A stretch of DNA of 64,000 nt. It comes from Cephalotus follicularis (Eukaryota; Streptophyta; Magnoliopsida; Oxalidales; Cephalotaceae). The stretch covers positions 187,511 through 251,510 of the forward strand of contig BDDD01000376.1 of NCBI GenBank assembly GCA_001972305.1. Direction: 5' to 3'. Positions 45,014 to 56,192 of the stretch are shown here, one piece after another. Position numbers and translations under genes: made by a program. The notes beneath the pieces are model-generated. The model searched no databases, was not told where the DNA came from, and saw only the letters and a list, made by a program, of their open reading frames with translations. Numbering within the stretch: the stretch's first letter is position 1; each line of letters begins with the position of its first letter.

Positions 45014-47603
45014 TTACTTATAACCATCAAGATAATGCTGATAAACATAAGAAACAAAACCCCAAATGGCCAACAACATAGAAATGACCTTTACTCCATT
45101 CATTGAATCTTTGAAGACTATCACAGCTAGAACAGGAATAAGAGGCAAACCAAGGGTAGCAATGGCATTGGCGAAGAGTGAAGACACCTCAAAAATCAAC
45201 CCCACTGCACCAATAAAGTAAACCTGCCAAGATATAGCTATCCAAACCAAAGTCATGAGGTATGATACCTTCCCTAGTTTAAACTCATCCATCTCTCTAT
45301 TCAAAATCTTCCAATCTCCACTAGCAAAAAGTCCCACTACAATAAGACAAGTTGCAACTATTGATTGATAAACTATCATTTCGAAAATGGCCTTAACTGT
45401 TTCCTTCTTAAAAACCTTCCTGAATGCAAGCTGTGTAAGGGATAGCATCAATCCGTATCCGGCTGAGGCACTCAGTGTACATATAAACCCTAGCATATAC
45501 TTCCCTCTAGAGACTGTATTTGAGGTAATAGATTCATTTTGAAACACAAGGAGGGTAGAAGATATGGTGAGAAGTACTAAAGAATTGATGATCAAAGGAG
45601 TGAACTTTTGTGCATTAAGAAAGTAGGCGAAGAAAGCATTGAATGCCAGCTGAGATGCACAAATGAGGGAATAAGTAGAGACTGGAAGGTACAATAGCCC
45701 CAGAGAATACAATACGCAGATTCCTGCTAGAATCACACCAAGTGAAATATATACCATTGCAACAACTAAAGATGAGGGCAAGTCTGTGTTATCACTAGTA
45801 CTACTAGTGGTTTTTGCATTTTTGAGCAGATACATGAAGTAAAAAGGTAAAAGAACTACGAATCCTGCAGTTTGCACAAAGGTTGCCATCCATATGCTGC
45901 TTCCACCATTGGCATAGTACAGTCTTCCTAAAAGTGTTGCCACTGACTGGCCTGAGAGCACAAGGAAGGTATAGATTGCCATCAGGAGCCACCATTTATA
46001 TCTTCTGTTTCGAAGGATTATTGATATGTTGTTGACATTTGGGTTCTCAGATGAGTTTGGGTTTCCTTCTTTCGCTTCCTGATCTGGTAACAACAAACAT
46101 ATCGTTGTATTATAAATCTAATCTGGTTTCAAACTTAGTAGCACTAATTGGCTAACAATTTTCTTGGTCCTTTCTAATCATAACTTAGATTGGTCCTTTC
46201 TGATCATGGGTTTCTAACGGAGAAGTATACAAGAGAAAGCTTCCAAATACAAAAATCAAGTGTATCGTGGGGATGAAGGAAAAAATATGCGGTGGAGAGG
46301 GGGCAAAACAAGTGTTTTCCCCGCTTCGTCTCACCCCGCCCAGCCCTGCTTCACCCCATTTCGTCTTTGTATATTTTATCACATATATGATATATCAATA
46401 AATGAACTTCCTAAAATATTATTGTATATCTAAGATTTAAATATTATTGTAATATTATATCTAAGATTTATTGTAATATGTATTTATGTATAACAAATAC
46501 ATATAATCTTTTTTTTCTTAAACTTTAAGCATATTAATATGTGAGTTTAAGAATAAAAGAAACTACTAGTCATGTGGTTGTGTTTAGTTTATACATCCAT
46601 GAGTTTAGGGATGACAATGACGTGGATCGAGACAGATTTTACCATTCTCGTCCCTGTCCCACCCCTACCAAAGAAATGGCGTCCCCGCCGCCCCAACCCG
46701 CCATGAGAAAAAAAAAACTCCGCCCCGTCCCCGTTCCAGTCCCGCTCTTTGGTGGGGTGGGAACGGGGATGACAAAATCCGCCTCGATCCGCCTCATTGT
46801 CATCCCTACTTAGATTGGACCTTTCTAATCATGGGTTTCTAACTGAGAAGTATACAAGAGAAAGCTTCCAAATACAAAAATCAAGTGTATCGTGTGTGCA
46901 TAATAATTATCAGTTCAATATTAAGAAATGGAGAAATTTTCATTTTTATCTCCCAACTTGTGATTTCGATTTAGCTTTTAAATTTAAAAAGCTCAATTTG
47001 GCATTGTAATTTCGATTTCTTTCAATTTTACCTGTTCCTCAGTATAAAAAAACAAAAAACAACACAACGTTCTAAAGTATTTAGCCATTTATGTTACGTG
47101 TAATATCTCATATTTAAGGAACAATTATTGTAAATGAAGAAAAAATCACATAAACCATTAAATGGGCTAAAATGATCTCCCTTTTGGCTCTTTTTGACCT
47201 CCCTGGGTGTGTTGTCGAAGACGCGGAATTGAAACAAATATACTGTAACACTTGTTACTTAAATTAACTTTGGTTCGAGAAAGTTGGGACACCAAATTGA
47301 AATCACTCGTATAACTTCAGAGCCAAAAATAAAACTCATAGAGAAAAGTTTTGTTATATCCAAAATTTGATGTTCACTTTCTCCGACCAAGAGAAATAGT
47401 GAATCTATGTCAACAATGAATGTTTTCTCTGGATTCAAGAAGTGGAGCAAAGGTTTCTTAATCACTCTCTAGACTTTGTTTACAGTGGCATATGAATATC
47501 TATAATTAAAGAGAAAATTGTAATCCAACTATATGCTGATACATGGAAATGAAGACAACTTACCCATGATTTGGAGTTGCAGTGCTTCTTGAACTTCTCC
47601 CAT
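45014..47603 (-). CDS. Purine permease (PUP) family transporter, copy 2; two exons, shortened C-terminus
   Basis: Paralogue of the gene at 6262-8472, same strand and structure. Exon 1 is 47603-47564 (40 nt, starting MGEVQEALQLQIM) with donor GTAAGT. The intron is 1480 bp. Exon 2 is 46083-45014 with acceptor TACCAG. The product is 369 residues. About 11 substitutions by eye separate the large exons, mostly conservative and in or near helices. All PUP signatures seen in copy 1 are present. The tail differs: the codon after the YLDGYK segment is TAA where copy 1 has a Ser codon, so 12 residues of tail are lost, while the DNA beyond still resembles the copy 1 tail. PUP C-termini are variable, so function may be kept. 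The intron is 415 bp longer because of inserted sequence including a MITE. Confidence 0.9.
46207..46935. repeat. Two separated copies of the 112-bp intron unit in PUP-2
   Basis: GGTTTCTAAC..GAGAAGTATACAAGAG and AAGCTTCCAAATACAAA occur at about 46209-46270 and again at 46829-46900. In PUP-1 the same unit is directly tandem. Here about 550 bp, including a MITE and a second GC-rich MITE-like piece (46266-46380), lies between or within the copies. Confidence 0.75.
46607..46807. mobile_element. MITE in the PUP-2 intron, 201 bp, 13-bp TIR
   Basis: AGGGATGACAATG at 46607 is matched by its complement CATTGTCATCCCT at 46807. The inner sequence is G+C rich with CCCCGTCCC/GGGGTGGGAACGGGG complementarity, unlike the AT-rich intron. 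It resembles the common plant AGGGATGGCAATGGG-type, hAT-like MITEs. A clear 8-bp TSD was not seen. Confidence 0.7.
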
Positions 47604-47719
47604 GTCAATGGTGAAGATCTAAAATGATTAAGCTCTGAGTGGATGTATGAATTCAATTGTAGCTTTTAATACATTGCATTGTATATGGCCAGTCTCATGT
47701 AATATAATATGAATAATAG

Positions 47720-47732
47720 TCAATATATAGCG
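47720..47732 (-). promoter_or_regulatory. Candidate TATA box of PUP-2
   Basis: CGCTATATATTG on the minus strand lies about 120 bp upstream of the ATG at 47603, in the same promoter segment conserved with PUP-1 (the GTATATGGCCAGTC block). Positional inference only. Confidence 0.3.
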
Positions 47733-48075
47733 TATAATTAAAGAGTTTTAAATGTACGGGTCAGTTTGTCAGCTTGCCTAACTTACAAAGACTTTGGTAA
47801 CTGATCTAAACATTTGGATTTCCACTTGAAAAATCATACCGGATCTTACCTATTGAATAAATATAAATAATAATGTTATTCTTATAATTATTAAAATATA
47901 ATTAACGATATTTAAAAAAAATATCAATGATATTTTGACAACTCACTTATTATTTATTTGTGATGGTATTTTACTTCTGATTAATACTTATTATCTATTT
48001 ATTATAATGAAAAAACTCTCAATTATATAAGTAAAGTAGTCTAATAATTTCATAACAATCAATCTCTTAGTATTA
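47733..48075. other. Upstream region of PUP-2 shared with PUP-1
   Basis: Homology with 8590-8826 continues through AAAGACTTTGGTAAC (47786) and TCTTAGTATTAGAT (48058). An extra AT-rich stretch of about 140 bp sits at 47860-48000. In copy 1 the homology ends exactly where LTR A begins at 8827. Confidence 0.7.
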
Positions 48076-50400
48076 GATTACATTAATAATACTTGAACGT
48101 CACATATTTCATATGTGGTTTTAACATGTTGGACAAGATAACATCCTAATCACATTTTTCTTTCTTCAATTTGTTTACTTGTATATTCGATTGTTTCATT
48201 TACGAAGAACACATTCATTGTGGACGTCTCTACTTGTCTTTAGTTGCTAGCACATGCATAATTTATGAGCCCATACTTATAAAGGTGTCTGTACTTGCAT
48301 TGCAAATATATTGGAAATTAACTTTGCAGGAACATTTTTTCCTTTTAAACAAATAGTAAAAAGTTTAGTGTAAAAGAATAATTTATTCGATGAATAACGT
48401 AGAAATATCTAAATTATTTAAAAATTAGTAAACGAAGTTTATATAAGTAGAATATCTAATATGACGGTTGAATTCTTAAATTATAATCCGTATGTATGGT
48501 AATTAAAATGAAAACGATGTATATTATATCTTATGATAGAAATATTCTTTTTTCTTAGTAATAAATAACAATTACAGTTACTCATGATATATTTTAATAT
48601 ATTACGGTTTTGTAAAATCATATTATGTTATAAACTATAAAGAGAATCGATTTTACCTAGTAGAAAAAGCTTTATCCACTACTAATCTGATGTGTCAAAA
48701 TCTCATTCAAAATCATTCATTCAAGAATTATGATTCTGTTGTATCAACAAGATAGTGGATGAAGTTTTTTCTGCTTTGGTAAAAATCAAAGTAAGTTGAG
48801 AAATTAAATATTCCATGAGCTATATTCGATGAAATAGATTGATTGACCAATGAACGTAAGTGTCACGTTTCCTTTACACAATTCATGTCCCTTCAATACA
48901 TAGCTCAATAGATACACTAACATCATGTCCCTTCAATACACAATTCATGTCCCTTCAATACATAGCTCAATAGATACACTAAAATCATGTCCCTTCGATA
49001 CATAGATCGATAGATACCGGTGTAACAGGATTTATCGGCTTCTCATATAGAGATAGAATAGTCAATAATTTCTTATTTGTCTAAAAAATTCACACATTTT
49101 ATAAGACAATTTAAAGAAAACATATTTTTATATCCTAAAAATAACAGGGGCTGATCCTGGATTTTTGTGTATGAGATGCAAAATTTTGAAATATTTTTCC
49201 ATATAAAGAGGCCAAATTTCACTGGTTGTATGGGTGAAGAGAAAGTTTGTTGAAAGTGTTACAAACTTGGGGAATCAAGAGTTTGGTGGGAATGTCACTT
49301 GTGAAGTCATTCCTTTCTTAAGAGCTTCCCAGATTCCTCCTTGGCAGCCGATTCGACATGAAACTTTTGAAACTTCGATTCTCCCATCCAGTAGACAAGC
49401 GATGTAGAGTTAGAATGAAAGTTCCGTTTCGACTACATTACAGTTGAAGGTCGAGCCGTCTTGGCAAGTCACCCCTACAGATAGTTGGGAGACTCTCTCA
49501 AAGAAATATGTAAAAAAATGACAAATTTAAATTCTGTTTAGTTTTGTTCCATTAAAAAAATTGATAAAATTAGACTACATTGCATAACTAATTCCATAAC
49601 ACCATATAAAGTTTTTTATTATAATAGTCTATATTTAATTCATAATCTTGAACCCAAAATCTAGATGAATGAAATCTGATCCATGCAAGAAAGATTATTA
49701 TAGATAAATAGATTGATATACGAACATGTTAAGTACAATAAAACAAACTCTCTATTTGATTGTTTAGGCATTTTAACGGGCACAACAAGTGCAATAATAC
49801 TACATGTAATATTGAAACAATAATTCAGATCCATTCAACTTAAATCAAATTGAATCAAAGAGTTTAACAATATTATTGCTACCCTCTCAAAGATTTTCAT
49901 CCACACAAATGAAAACTAGAAAGGGTTTTTTGCAATGTCAAACCTAAATTACAAAACTTAAATATGATAAGTTGATATTGTAAAAAAATTGACAGAAATG
50001 TTTTTTTTTCCTATAAAAATTGGCAAATTAAAGTAGAACAAAACACTTTTTCACCAATACCAGTAAACTTAAGAGTGAAAATGACAATGACAAATAGATT
50101 TTCAAAACATTGGATTACACAAGTTGAAATATGAGACAAATTTTGATGGGCTTGAACATATAATTATAGAGAAAATCTACTTTATGGTCACGTCACAGGT
50201 CTTTCGTCATCAAATTGTTTCCTCATACAATTAGGGAAGTACTAATAAGCTATCTAATGTACTACATTTTTTAAAATCAATTATAACTTTGAGGGCAAAG
50301 TTAAAATTTAAACTTAAAATTTTATAATTTTACATATAACATAATTTTTTTCAAAACTCCTTTGTCCCTAACGTGGATTCGTCTCTCAATAAGAATATAT
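48076..50400. other. AT-rich intergenic region with a small tandem repeat
   Basis: No gene was recognised. At about 48885-49015 a unit of about 62 bp containing CATGTCCCTTCAATACATAG and CTCAATAGATACACTAA is repeated twice, with a third partial copy. A 66-codon open stretch (49207-49404) is treated separately as a finding. Confidence 0.5.
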
Positions 50401-50406
50401 ATATTA

Positions 50407-50830
50407 TTATGGAGAAATTGATATGTTGGATCACTTTAAATGCTAGATCAGGCTTAGATACCGATCACCTAAAAACGACATACTTACAATTTATATTTTA
50501 CAAATCCGATCGTTGGATTTGATAATCTATATGAGTATATCATATTTACAAATTTTTAAGTTGATTGAATACTTCTAACTATTTCGTTTTCATATAACAA
50601 TTTGGAGTTTTTCTTCATAACTACTTGTAATAGTCCAAATTGTTATATGAAAACGAAATAGTTAGAAGTATTCAATCGACTTAAAAATTTGTAGATATGA
50701 TCTACGCATATAGATTATCAAATTAAGCAGTCAGATTTGTAAAATATAAATCATAATTATGTCGTTTTTAGGTGATCTAATTCCTAAACCTGGTCTAGTA
50801 ACTAAGACGATCCAGTATATTCACTTTTTT
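50407..50830. repeat. Foldback MITE, about 420 bp, copy 1
   Basis: An almost complete palindrome. The left arm (CACCTAAAAACGACATACTTAC, 50468; GATAATCTATATGAGTA, 50520; CTATTTCGTTTTCATATAAC, 50580) returns in reverse complement up to 50822, with a loop of about 45 bp near 50600-50640. It is non-coding. A second copy lies at 51953-52350. Confidence 0.85.
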
Positions 50831-50841
50831 AATAGAGGTAG

Positions 50842-51003
50842 GATATATTACCACCTGATGGTAAACTTTTTAGTTTGTCACTTTATCTTATACCATTCAA
50901 TAGAGTGCATATGTTTCAAGACCATTACATGTGCAATCAATTGAATGGTCTAAAATGGGGTGACAAACTTTTCATTTTGCCACCAGGTGACAATATAGTC
51001 TAG
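50842..51003. repeat. Second palindromic MITE, about 160 bp
   Basis: ATATTACCACCTGATGGTAAAC..AGTTTGTCAC on the left pairs with GTGACAAACTT..CCACCAGGTGACAATATAG on the right, and the interior CATTCAATAGAGTGCATATG/CATTCAATTGATTGCACATG also pairs. It adjoins copy 1 of the larger foldback. Confidence 0.8.
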
Positions 51004-51189
51004 CTCTTTTCAATATATATATATAGAGAGAAGGAGAGGTAGAATACATTATTACCCTATCATACATCATTCAATGGAATGCATTAATTTCAATGCCTCA
51101 CTTAATGCACTCCAATAAATGGTATTGAGTGGTGTAAGTTTTAGTTTGTCACAAGGTGACAATGAATCTTAATTCATGAATCCTCTTCA

Positions 51190-51565
51190 TACTTATCCTC
51201 TTCATAATCCTCCATAATTATTTTTTTATCATATCATATAATTATATTTTTCATATCTAACCGTCGAATATCATCTACTATATAGATAAATAATACATAT
51301 TAATTTTTAAGTCTATCAAAAATTTATAGGTATGATTTTAAATAAGAAATCCTTTAATAGTATATGTAAAAAACTATATAACGATCGAATTTATTATTTA
51401 TCAAAAGCATACTTATGGATTTTCGATTGATTTAAAAATTTACATACACGATCTATCTAGATAGTAGATAAAATTTACGATTGAATTTGAAAAATATGAT
51501 TATATAATAGAATAAAAAATCAAGTATAAAAAAATATAAAGAAGATGGGTATGAAGAGGATATAA
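51190..51565. repeat. Third palindromic element, about 375 bp
   Basis: CATACTTATCCTCTTCAT at 51190 is complemented by ATGGGTATGAAGAGGATAT at 51545-51563. Interior words (ATATGATTATA-type and CTATATAGATA) pair across the centre. It is a diverged foldback without coding potential. Confidence 0.65.
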
Positions 51566-51952
51566 TTGCCTAATTCATATATTTATTATGAGATCATTAT
51601 CATGCTATAAAGAGTACAAAAGTTTACCACACGTAAATAGCATTATTGCACATAAATATCAACGGACTAGAAAAAAATGACTTCCATCATTAATAATATT
51701 CTATAAAGAGTGCAAAAAGTCAGCCCCACAAAAATATCAACAGATTAATAAAAACTGATTGCTTGTAAAACCTTCAGCTAATTAATATATAGACTACTAG
51801 ACATGAAGAAAAGAAACGTTAGCAATGCATAGTCATGAAGCCGTTCAAAAAAAAAATTTATTTGCCAACTAATCTATAATTTTTATTTACATACAGAAAT
51901 TATTGTTTTCTTATGACACATTAGTGTACTTTTACATAAAAATTTTTTATTG
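51566..51952. other. AT-rich intergenic sequence
   Basis: No gene or repeat structure recognised. Confidence 0.4.
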
Positions 51953-52382
51953 AGAAATTGATATATTGGATCATTTTAAATGTTGGATCATCACCTAAAA
52001 ACAGTATGCTTACAATTTATATTTTACAAATTGATCGTTGGATTTGATAATCTATATGAGTAGATCATATTTACAGATTTTTAAGTCGATTGAATACTTC
52101 TAACTATTTCGTTTTCATATAACAATTTGAGTTTTTTTTCATATCTACTTGTAGCGGTCCAAATTGTTATATGGAAACGAAATAGTTAGTAGTATTCGAT
52201 CGAATTAAAAATTTGTAGATATGACTTACACATATAGATTATCAAATTAAAAAGCCGGATTTGTAAGATATAAATCGTAAGTATGTCATTTTTAGGTTAT
52301 CCAGTTCCTAAACATGGTCTAGTATCTAAAACGATCTAGCATATTCACTTTTTCAATAGAGGTAGGATATATTACCACCTGA
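51953..52382. repeat. Foldback MITE copy 2 with the start of the 160-bp MITE
   Basis: Collinear with 50407-50870, including the junction into the neighbouring MITE (AATAGAGGTAGGATATATTACC), which stops at about 52382. The junction between the two elements is therefore duplicated, which indicates segment duplication rather than independent insertions. Confidence 0.8.
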
Positions 52383-54178
52383 TGGCTATGAGTTTGTGTT
52401 ATTGACAACGGAAGCTACGGATTTGAGTGGGTATTGAAGGCATGGTGGCGCTCGGTGGTTGATGCGATTTCGGTTTCAATTTGTTTGTGACAGGTTTGTT
52501 GATGATAACGAATTCATGTAGGTGATGTGGTAGTGTCGCTGGTGTTGTTGAGGCTATGGTTTGGATTGCTCTGTTTAGGGTGTTATGCTTATGAGGTGGT
52601 GGATATGGGGCTGTGTTTCGATTGAAGGCAAGGGATGAACAGTTGTTTATTATCCCTTGGTCGCGGTGGGCTATGATGGAGTGGCAGTAGAATGGTATCG
52701 GTAGCTGGCTCTGTTTTTGTATTTTCCAGTTCGTTGTTTGAGGAGAAGGTAGTGGTTGTTTGTTTGTGAGGCTGTTGTTTGTGGGAACTATGGCGTTGTG
52801 AGCTTGGTCTTGTTTTCTCTTCTCTTTTTTTCAATTACAGTTGTTGTGAATTTATTTTTCATTAAATTGATTGTGGTTGTGTGTTTGATTTTGTGTTTAT
52901 GGGGGTAAGGCTGCGTTGTGAGTGTTTGATGATGATAGTTGGTGTGTCTTTGTGTTCATAACTTTGTTGCAGGTTGTTCATTGGTGTGCAGTAGCGTTGG
53001 CAACTAAACAGCTGCACAGTATATAACGCACACAAATTCCACAACAAGCAAGAAGAAAAGTTTATGGGTACTTACTATTGTCAAAGGAACAAAACGAACG
53101 ACATTGGTTTAACTAGAGAAGAGACCTGCTACTTTGCTAGAAAGTGATGAGAGTAAGGGATGGGGCAAGCAATATTGTATTTCGCTAGAAAGGAACAGTA
53201 GTATTGTATTGTCAACGATGACTGATATGGGTAGTATTGTATTTTGTAATTTCTGTTAAGAACGTTAATAATTAGGTGTGAATTTGTCATTTTCTAATTT
53301 TCAGGTGCTAAAGTGTCAACGGATGTAAAACTAAAGTGTTTTTCTGTAAAACTAAGATGTAAAACTAATGTGTTTTTTACTACAAAAAAAAGTAGTGATA
53401 CTATATATATATATATATATTGGAGAGATTTTATTTTTCTTTTTTTTTGAATTTTCAACCTAACAAATGATTAGAGATTAGGGATGAGTCCTTAATTTCT
53501 TCAAATTTTTTTTTGTCTTTTTTCTTTCTTTCTTTTTTTGTCGCATTCCAATGAGGCAATACTAGTGATAGGATAGAGGAATGAGCTGAAGGACCACCCC
53601 AATTAAGAATGGGTAAAGGTACACCACAGTTTTGCAGGTTTCTTCAATAAGACAATAATGTGACATATCTTAATGTCAAATTGTCAACCACAATTGAATA
53701 AAAAAAGAGACAACACTTGCTTAATTAGGTTAGGTGAGATCATTTCCACGATTCCACTTACTCCTTGACTCAGCATTTGTTACAATCTAAAAAATCGAAT
53801 TATTTATTTTGAAACGGTCGTGATTTGTTGAGTATGTCATAGCTTAATATGTTGTCCCCCTTAAAAAAAGTGATAGCAGATATTTAGGCTTTACACATGC
53901 AACTTTGACTATCCTGCATTCATTACGTAACTGTTTTCAAGGAAGAGAAACTCTTTGTATGGTTTGAGTGCATCACATCATCTATACTCTCAACCAATAA
54001 CAGTCAATCAATTTGACTTATCATATTCTATATAGACAATTATAAATAACTATATGAGATATTATTTTATAATTTTTTTCTCTTTTTATTTTAATATATT
54101 ACAAAAAAAAAATTTAAGATATTAATTCATTTAACAAAAATTTCACTTAATTATTAAAATATCCTAAACACCCTTTAT

Positions 54179-54180
<2 letters not shown>
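52383..54180. other. Intergenic region, no gene recognised
   Basis: The part 52383-53060 is G/T-rich on the plus strand and holds short minus-strand open frames without a recognised family. A (TA)n microsatellite lies at about 53402-53421. The remainder is AT-rich. Confidence 0.4.
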
Positions 54181-54211
<31 letters not shown>

Positions 54212-54222
54212 GTAGTAGTAGA
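54181..54222. repeat. (TAA)n microsatellite
   Basis: About ten AAT/TAA units followed by three AGT units, just upstream of the CDPK remnant. Confidence 0.9.
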
Positions 54223-54224
54223 TG

Positions 54225-54660
54225 TTACTAATTAATACTAATGGGAAAGGAACATTGGACTATGGAGAATATCTTGCGGTTTCCCTTCATCTACAAAGGA
54301 TGGCTCATGATGAGCGTCTTCTCAAGGCCTACTTTGACAAGGATGGCAATGGTTACATTGAACCAGATGAGCTTTGAAACGCGTTGATGGAAGACGGACC
54401 AGAAGATTTTACAGATGTAGCAAATGTCATCTTTCAAGAAGTGGACACTGACAAGGTCAAAAACCATATTTTGCCATAAGATACAAGTTTGATTTAGCAG
54501 AGTTAAATTTGACATCTTATGAATGCAGGATGGACGAATCAGCTACGATGAATTTGCAGCCATGATGAAAACTGGAACAGATTGGAGAAAGGCTTCACGT
54601 CATTACTCTAGAGGGAGATTCAACAGTCTAAGCATGAGCTAATGAAGGATGGTTCCTTAA
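54225..54660 (+). pseudogene. Calcium-dependent protein kinase (CDPK) C-terminal EF-hand pseudogene
   Basis: The plus strand encodes the end of the calmodulin-like domain: GTLDYGEYLAVSLHLQRMAHD, the EF-hand loop DKDGNGYIEPDEL, then a 73-bp GT-AG intron (54456-54528) at the usual position. [19 protein letters not shown] and [13 protein letters not shown] follow. This is closest, from memory, to group III CDPKs (CPK10/13/30-like). Active CDPKs phosphorylate targets when EF-hands bind calcium. Here the kinase domain is absent, a TGA replaces an Arg codon (54375-54377), two residues are missing before the third EF loop, and a shift follows SLS at about 54632. The retained intron argues against a processed copy. 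Confidence 0.88.
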
Positions 54661-55714
54661 AACTTGGGGAGTGAGTGACATTTTTGCAAGCTCCCTGTTT
54701 AATTCATCTATACAAGAAAAGTACTGGAGTAAATTCCTGTACAATTTGGACTTGCTTTCTCTCGTGATTGTTTGTTTGGGGCCATTGATAAGATGGGCCC
54801 CTTTTGCATGGTGGTTTACAAAGATCATAGAAAGCGAGTACATCTTAAGGACCTTTCAAATGCTAAATTATGTAAATCACAGTGCCTTGGTGAATCATCT
54901 TTCTATCCTCTTAACACTTCAACCTCTAGTTATTGGTTTTGGTTCACAATTTGGGACTGAACCCAGCAGTGCTGTAGAATATTCTTGTCAAGGAAATATG
55001 AAAGCTCGTAGTTTGTGTGTTCTGGGCTTCAAAGTGGCACGACAAATTTCTCTTGTACTGATTGCAATTTGTAAGGTTATATTGCAGGTTTTTTGTCTTG
55101 TCTTTACAAACATCTAACCCTCATAGTAACTGATTCATTATAGATGAGCTTGGCCTATGTGAAAACCAGAACTTAGTATTAATATTAGTCCTATTATTAT
55201 AGTTGTTGTTGTTGTTGTGAAGTGAAGGGTATTTTGAGTATCTTAATATTTCATGTAGATTTTTGTTGAATGGATTAATATCTCATGGAGGTTTTTGTAG
55301 CATCTTAAAATAGAGGGAGAAAAAAGTTGTAAGGTAATACCTTAAGGATGTATTTGTAATTGTCCTATTCTATATCATTTTGTAAAATTAAAAAAGGTTT
55401 GACTGACAAGAGAGAAGTATGGTTTAAATTTTAAGAAGTGACGTGAAAATGACATGGAATATGATGTGTCAAATTGGTTGAATATGACATGAAGGATACC
55501 GCTTTGTCCAATATACCTTCTACACTGTTATCATAACATGGAAACTTCGGGTATTTATATGACTAAGACTATTTTAATTAATTTTGCCAATTTTTCATTT
55601 ATATAATATTGAATATATGACATCATTTACTGGTAAAGATCATAATAAAACTAATATATTTACCATGAAATTAGTGGAATCGTTTTATGTATTTATACAA
55701 TGTGCTTAGCAAGC
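54661..55714. other. Sequence downstream of the CDPK remnant
   Basis: A 148-codon plus-strand frame (54671-55117) begins right after the former CDPK stop. It has no recognised family, is hydrophobic, and more likely is old 3' UTR and flank. At about 55260-55300 the phrase GGAGGTTTTTGTAGC..AAATAGAGGGA resembles an arm of the foldback element at 2319-3406. Confidence 0.4.
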
Positions 55715-56192
55715 CGTGAAGAGCAACATTGATACACATGTTGAGACAGAATCAAGCAAGTGGAGCAAGCCCAATTACAGACAATGTTGGCCCAACTATA
55801 GAAGATAGAATTGAAGAAACTGAATCAAGCACAAGAGCAAGACCACGCATAACCATCATAGAACTAAGCTGGCAAAGGGGTTTTGTGAAGCAATTGGCGG
55901 GGAAAGGAAGAAGATTGGTTAAGAGTTTGTTACAATCTATGAGAAGGAATATCTAGCTGTCAATCTCTAAAGGAAGCAATTATTGGCTGATTGTTGTAGT
56001 TAGTTAGGTTTATGAGAAGTATAAATACTAGATGATGTTAAAGAAGAGGGTGATGGAGAGAATTGTGAACTGTATTGACTGTTAGAAATCTCTTTTATGT
56101 TTCCTTGTTAGTTACATTCTTATTGTCATTCTTCATAGTTCATCATTTGTTCCTCATTGTTCTTAACAAAAACCTAGATTCGATCTTATTTC
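55715..56192 (+). mobile_element. LTR/leader of an outer Ty3/gypsy element, interrupted by the chromovirus
   Basis: The block has a TATA candidate (AGTATAAATACTAG, about 56018-56031) and a leader, and continues after the inserted element at 63431 towards a gag start near 63664. Its left end is approximate. A 75-codon frame at 55729-55956 lies in the presumed U3 and is not recognised. Confidence 0.5.
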
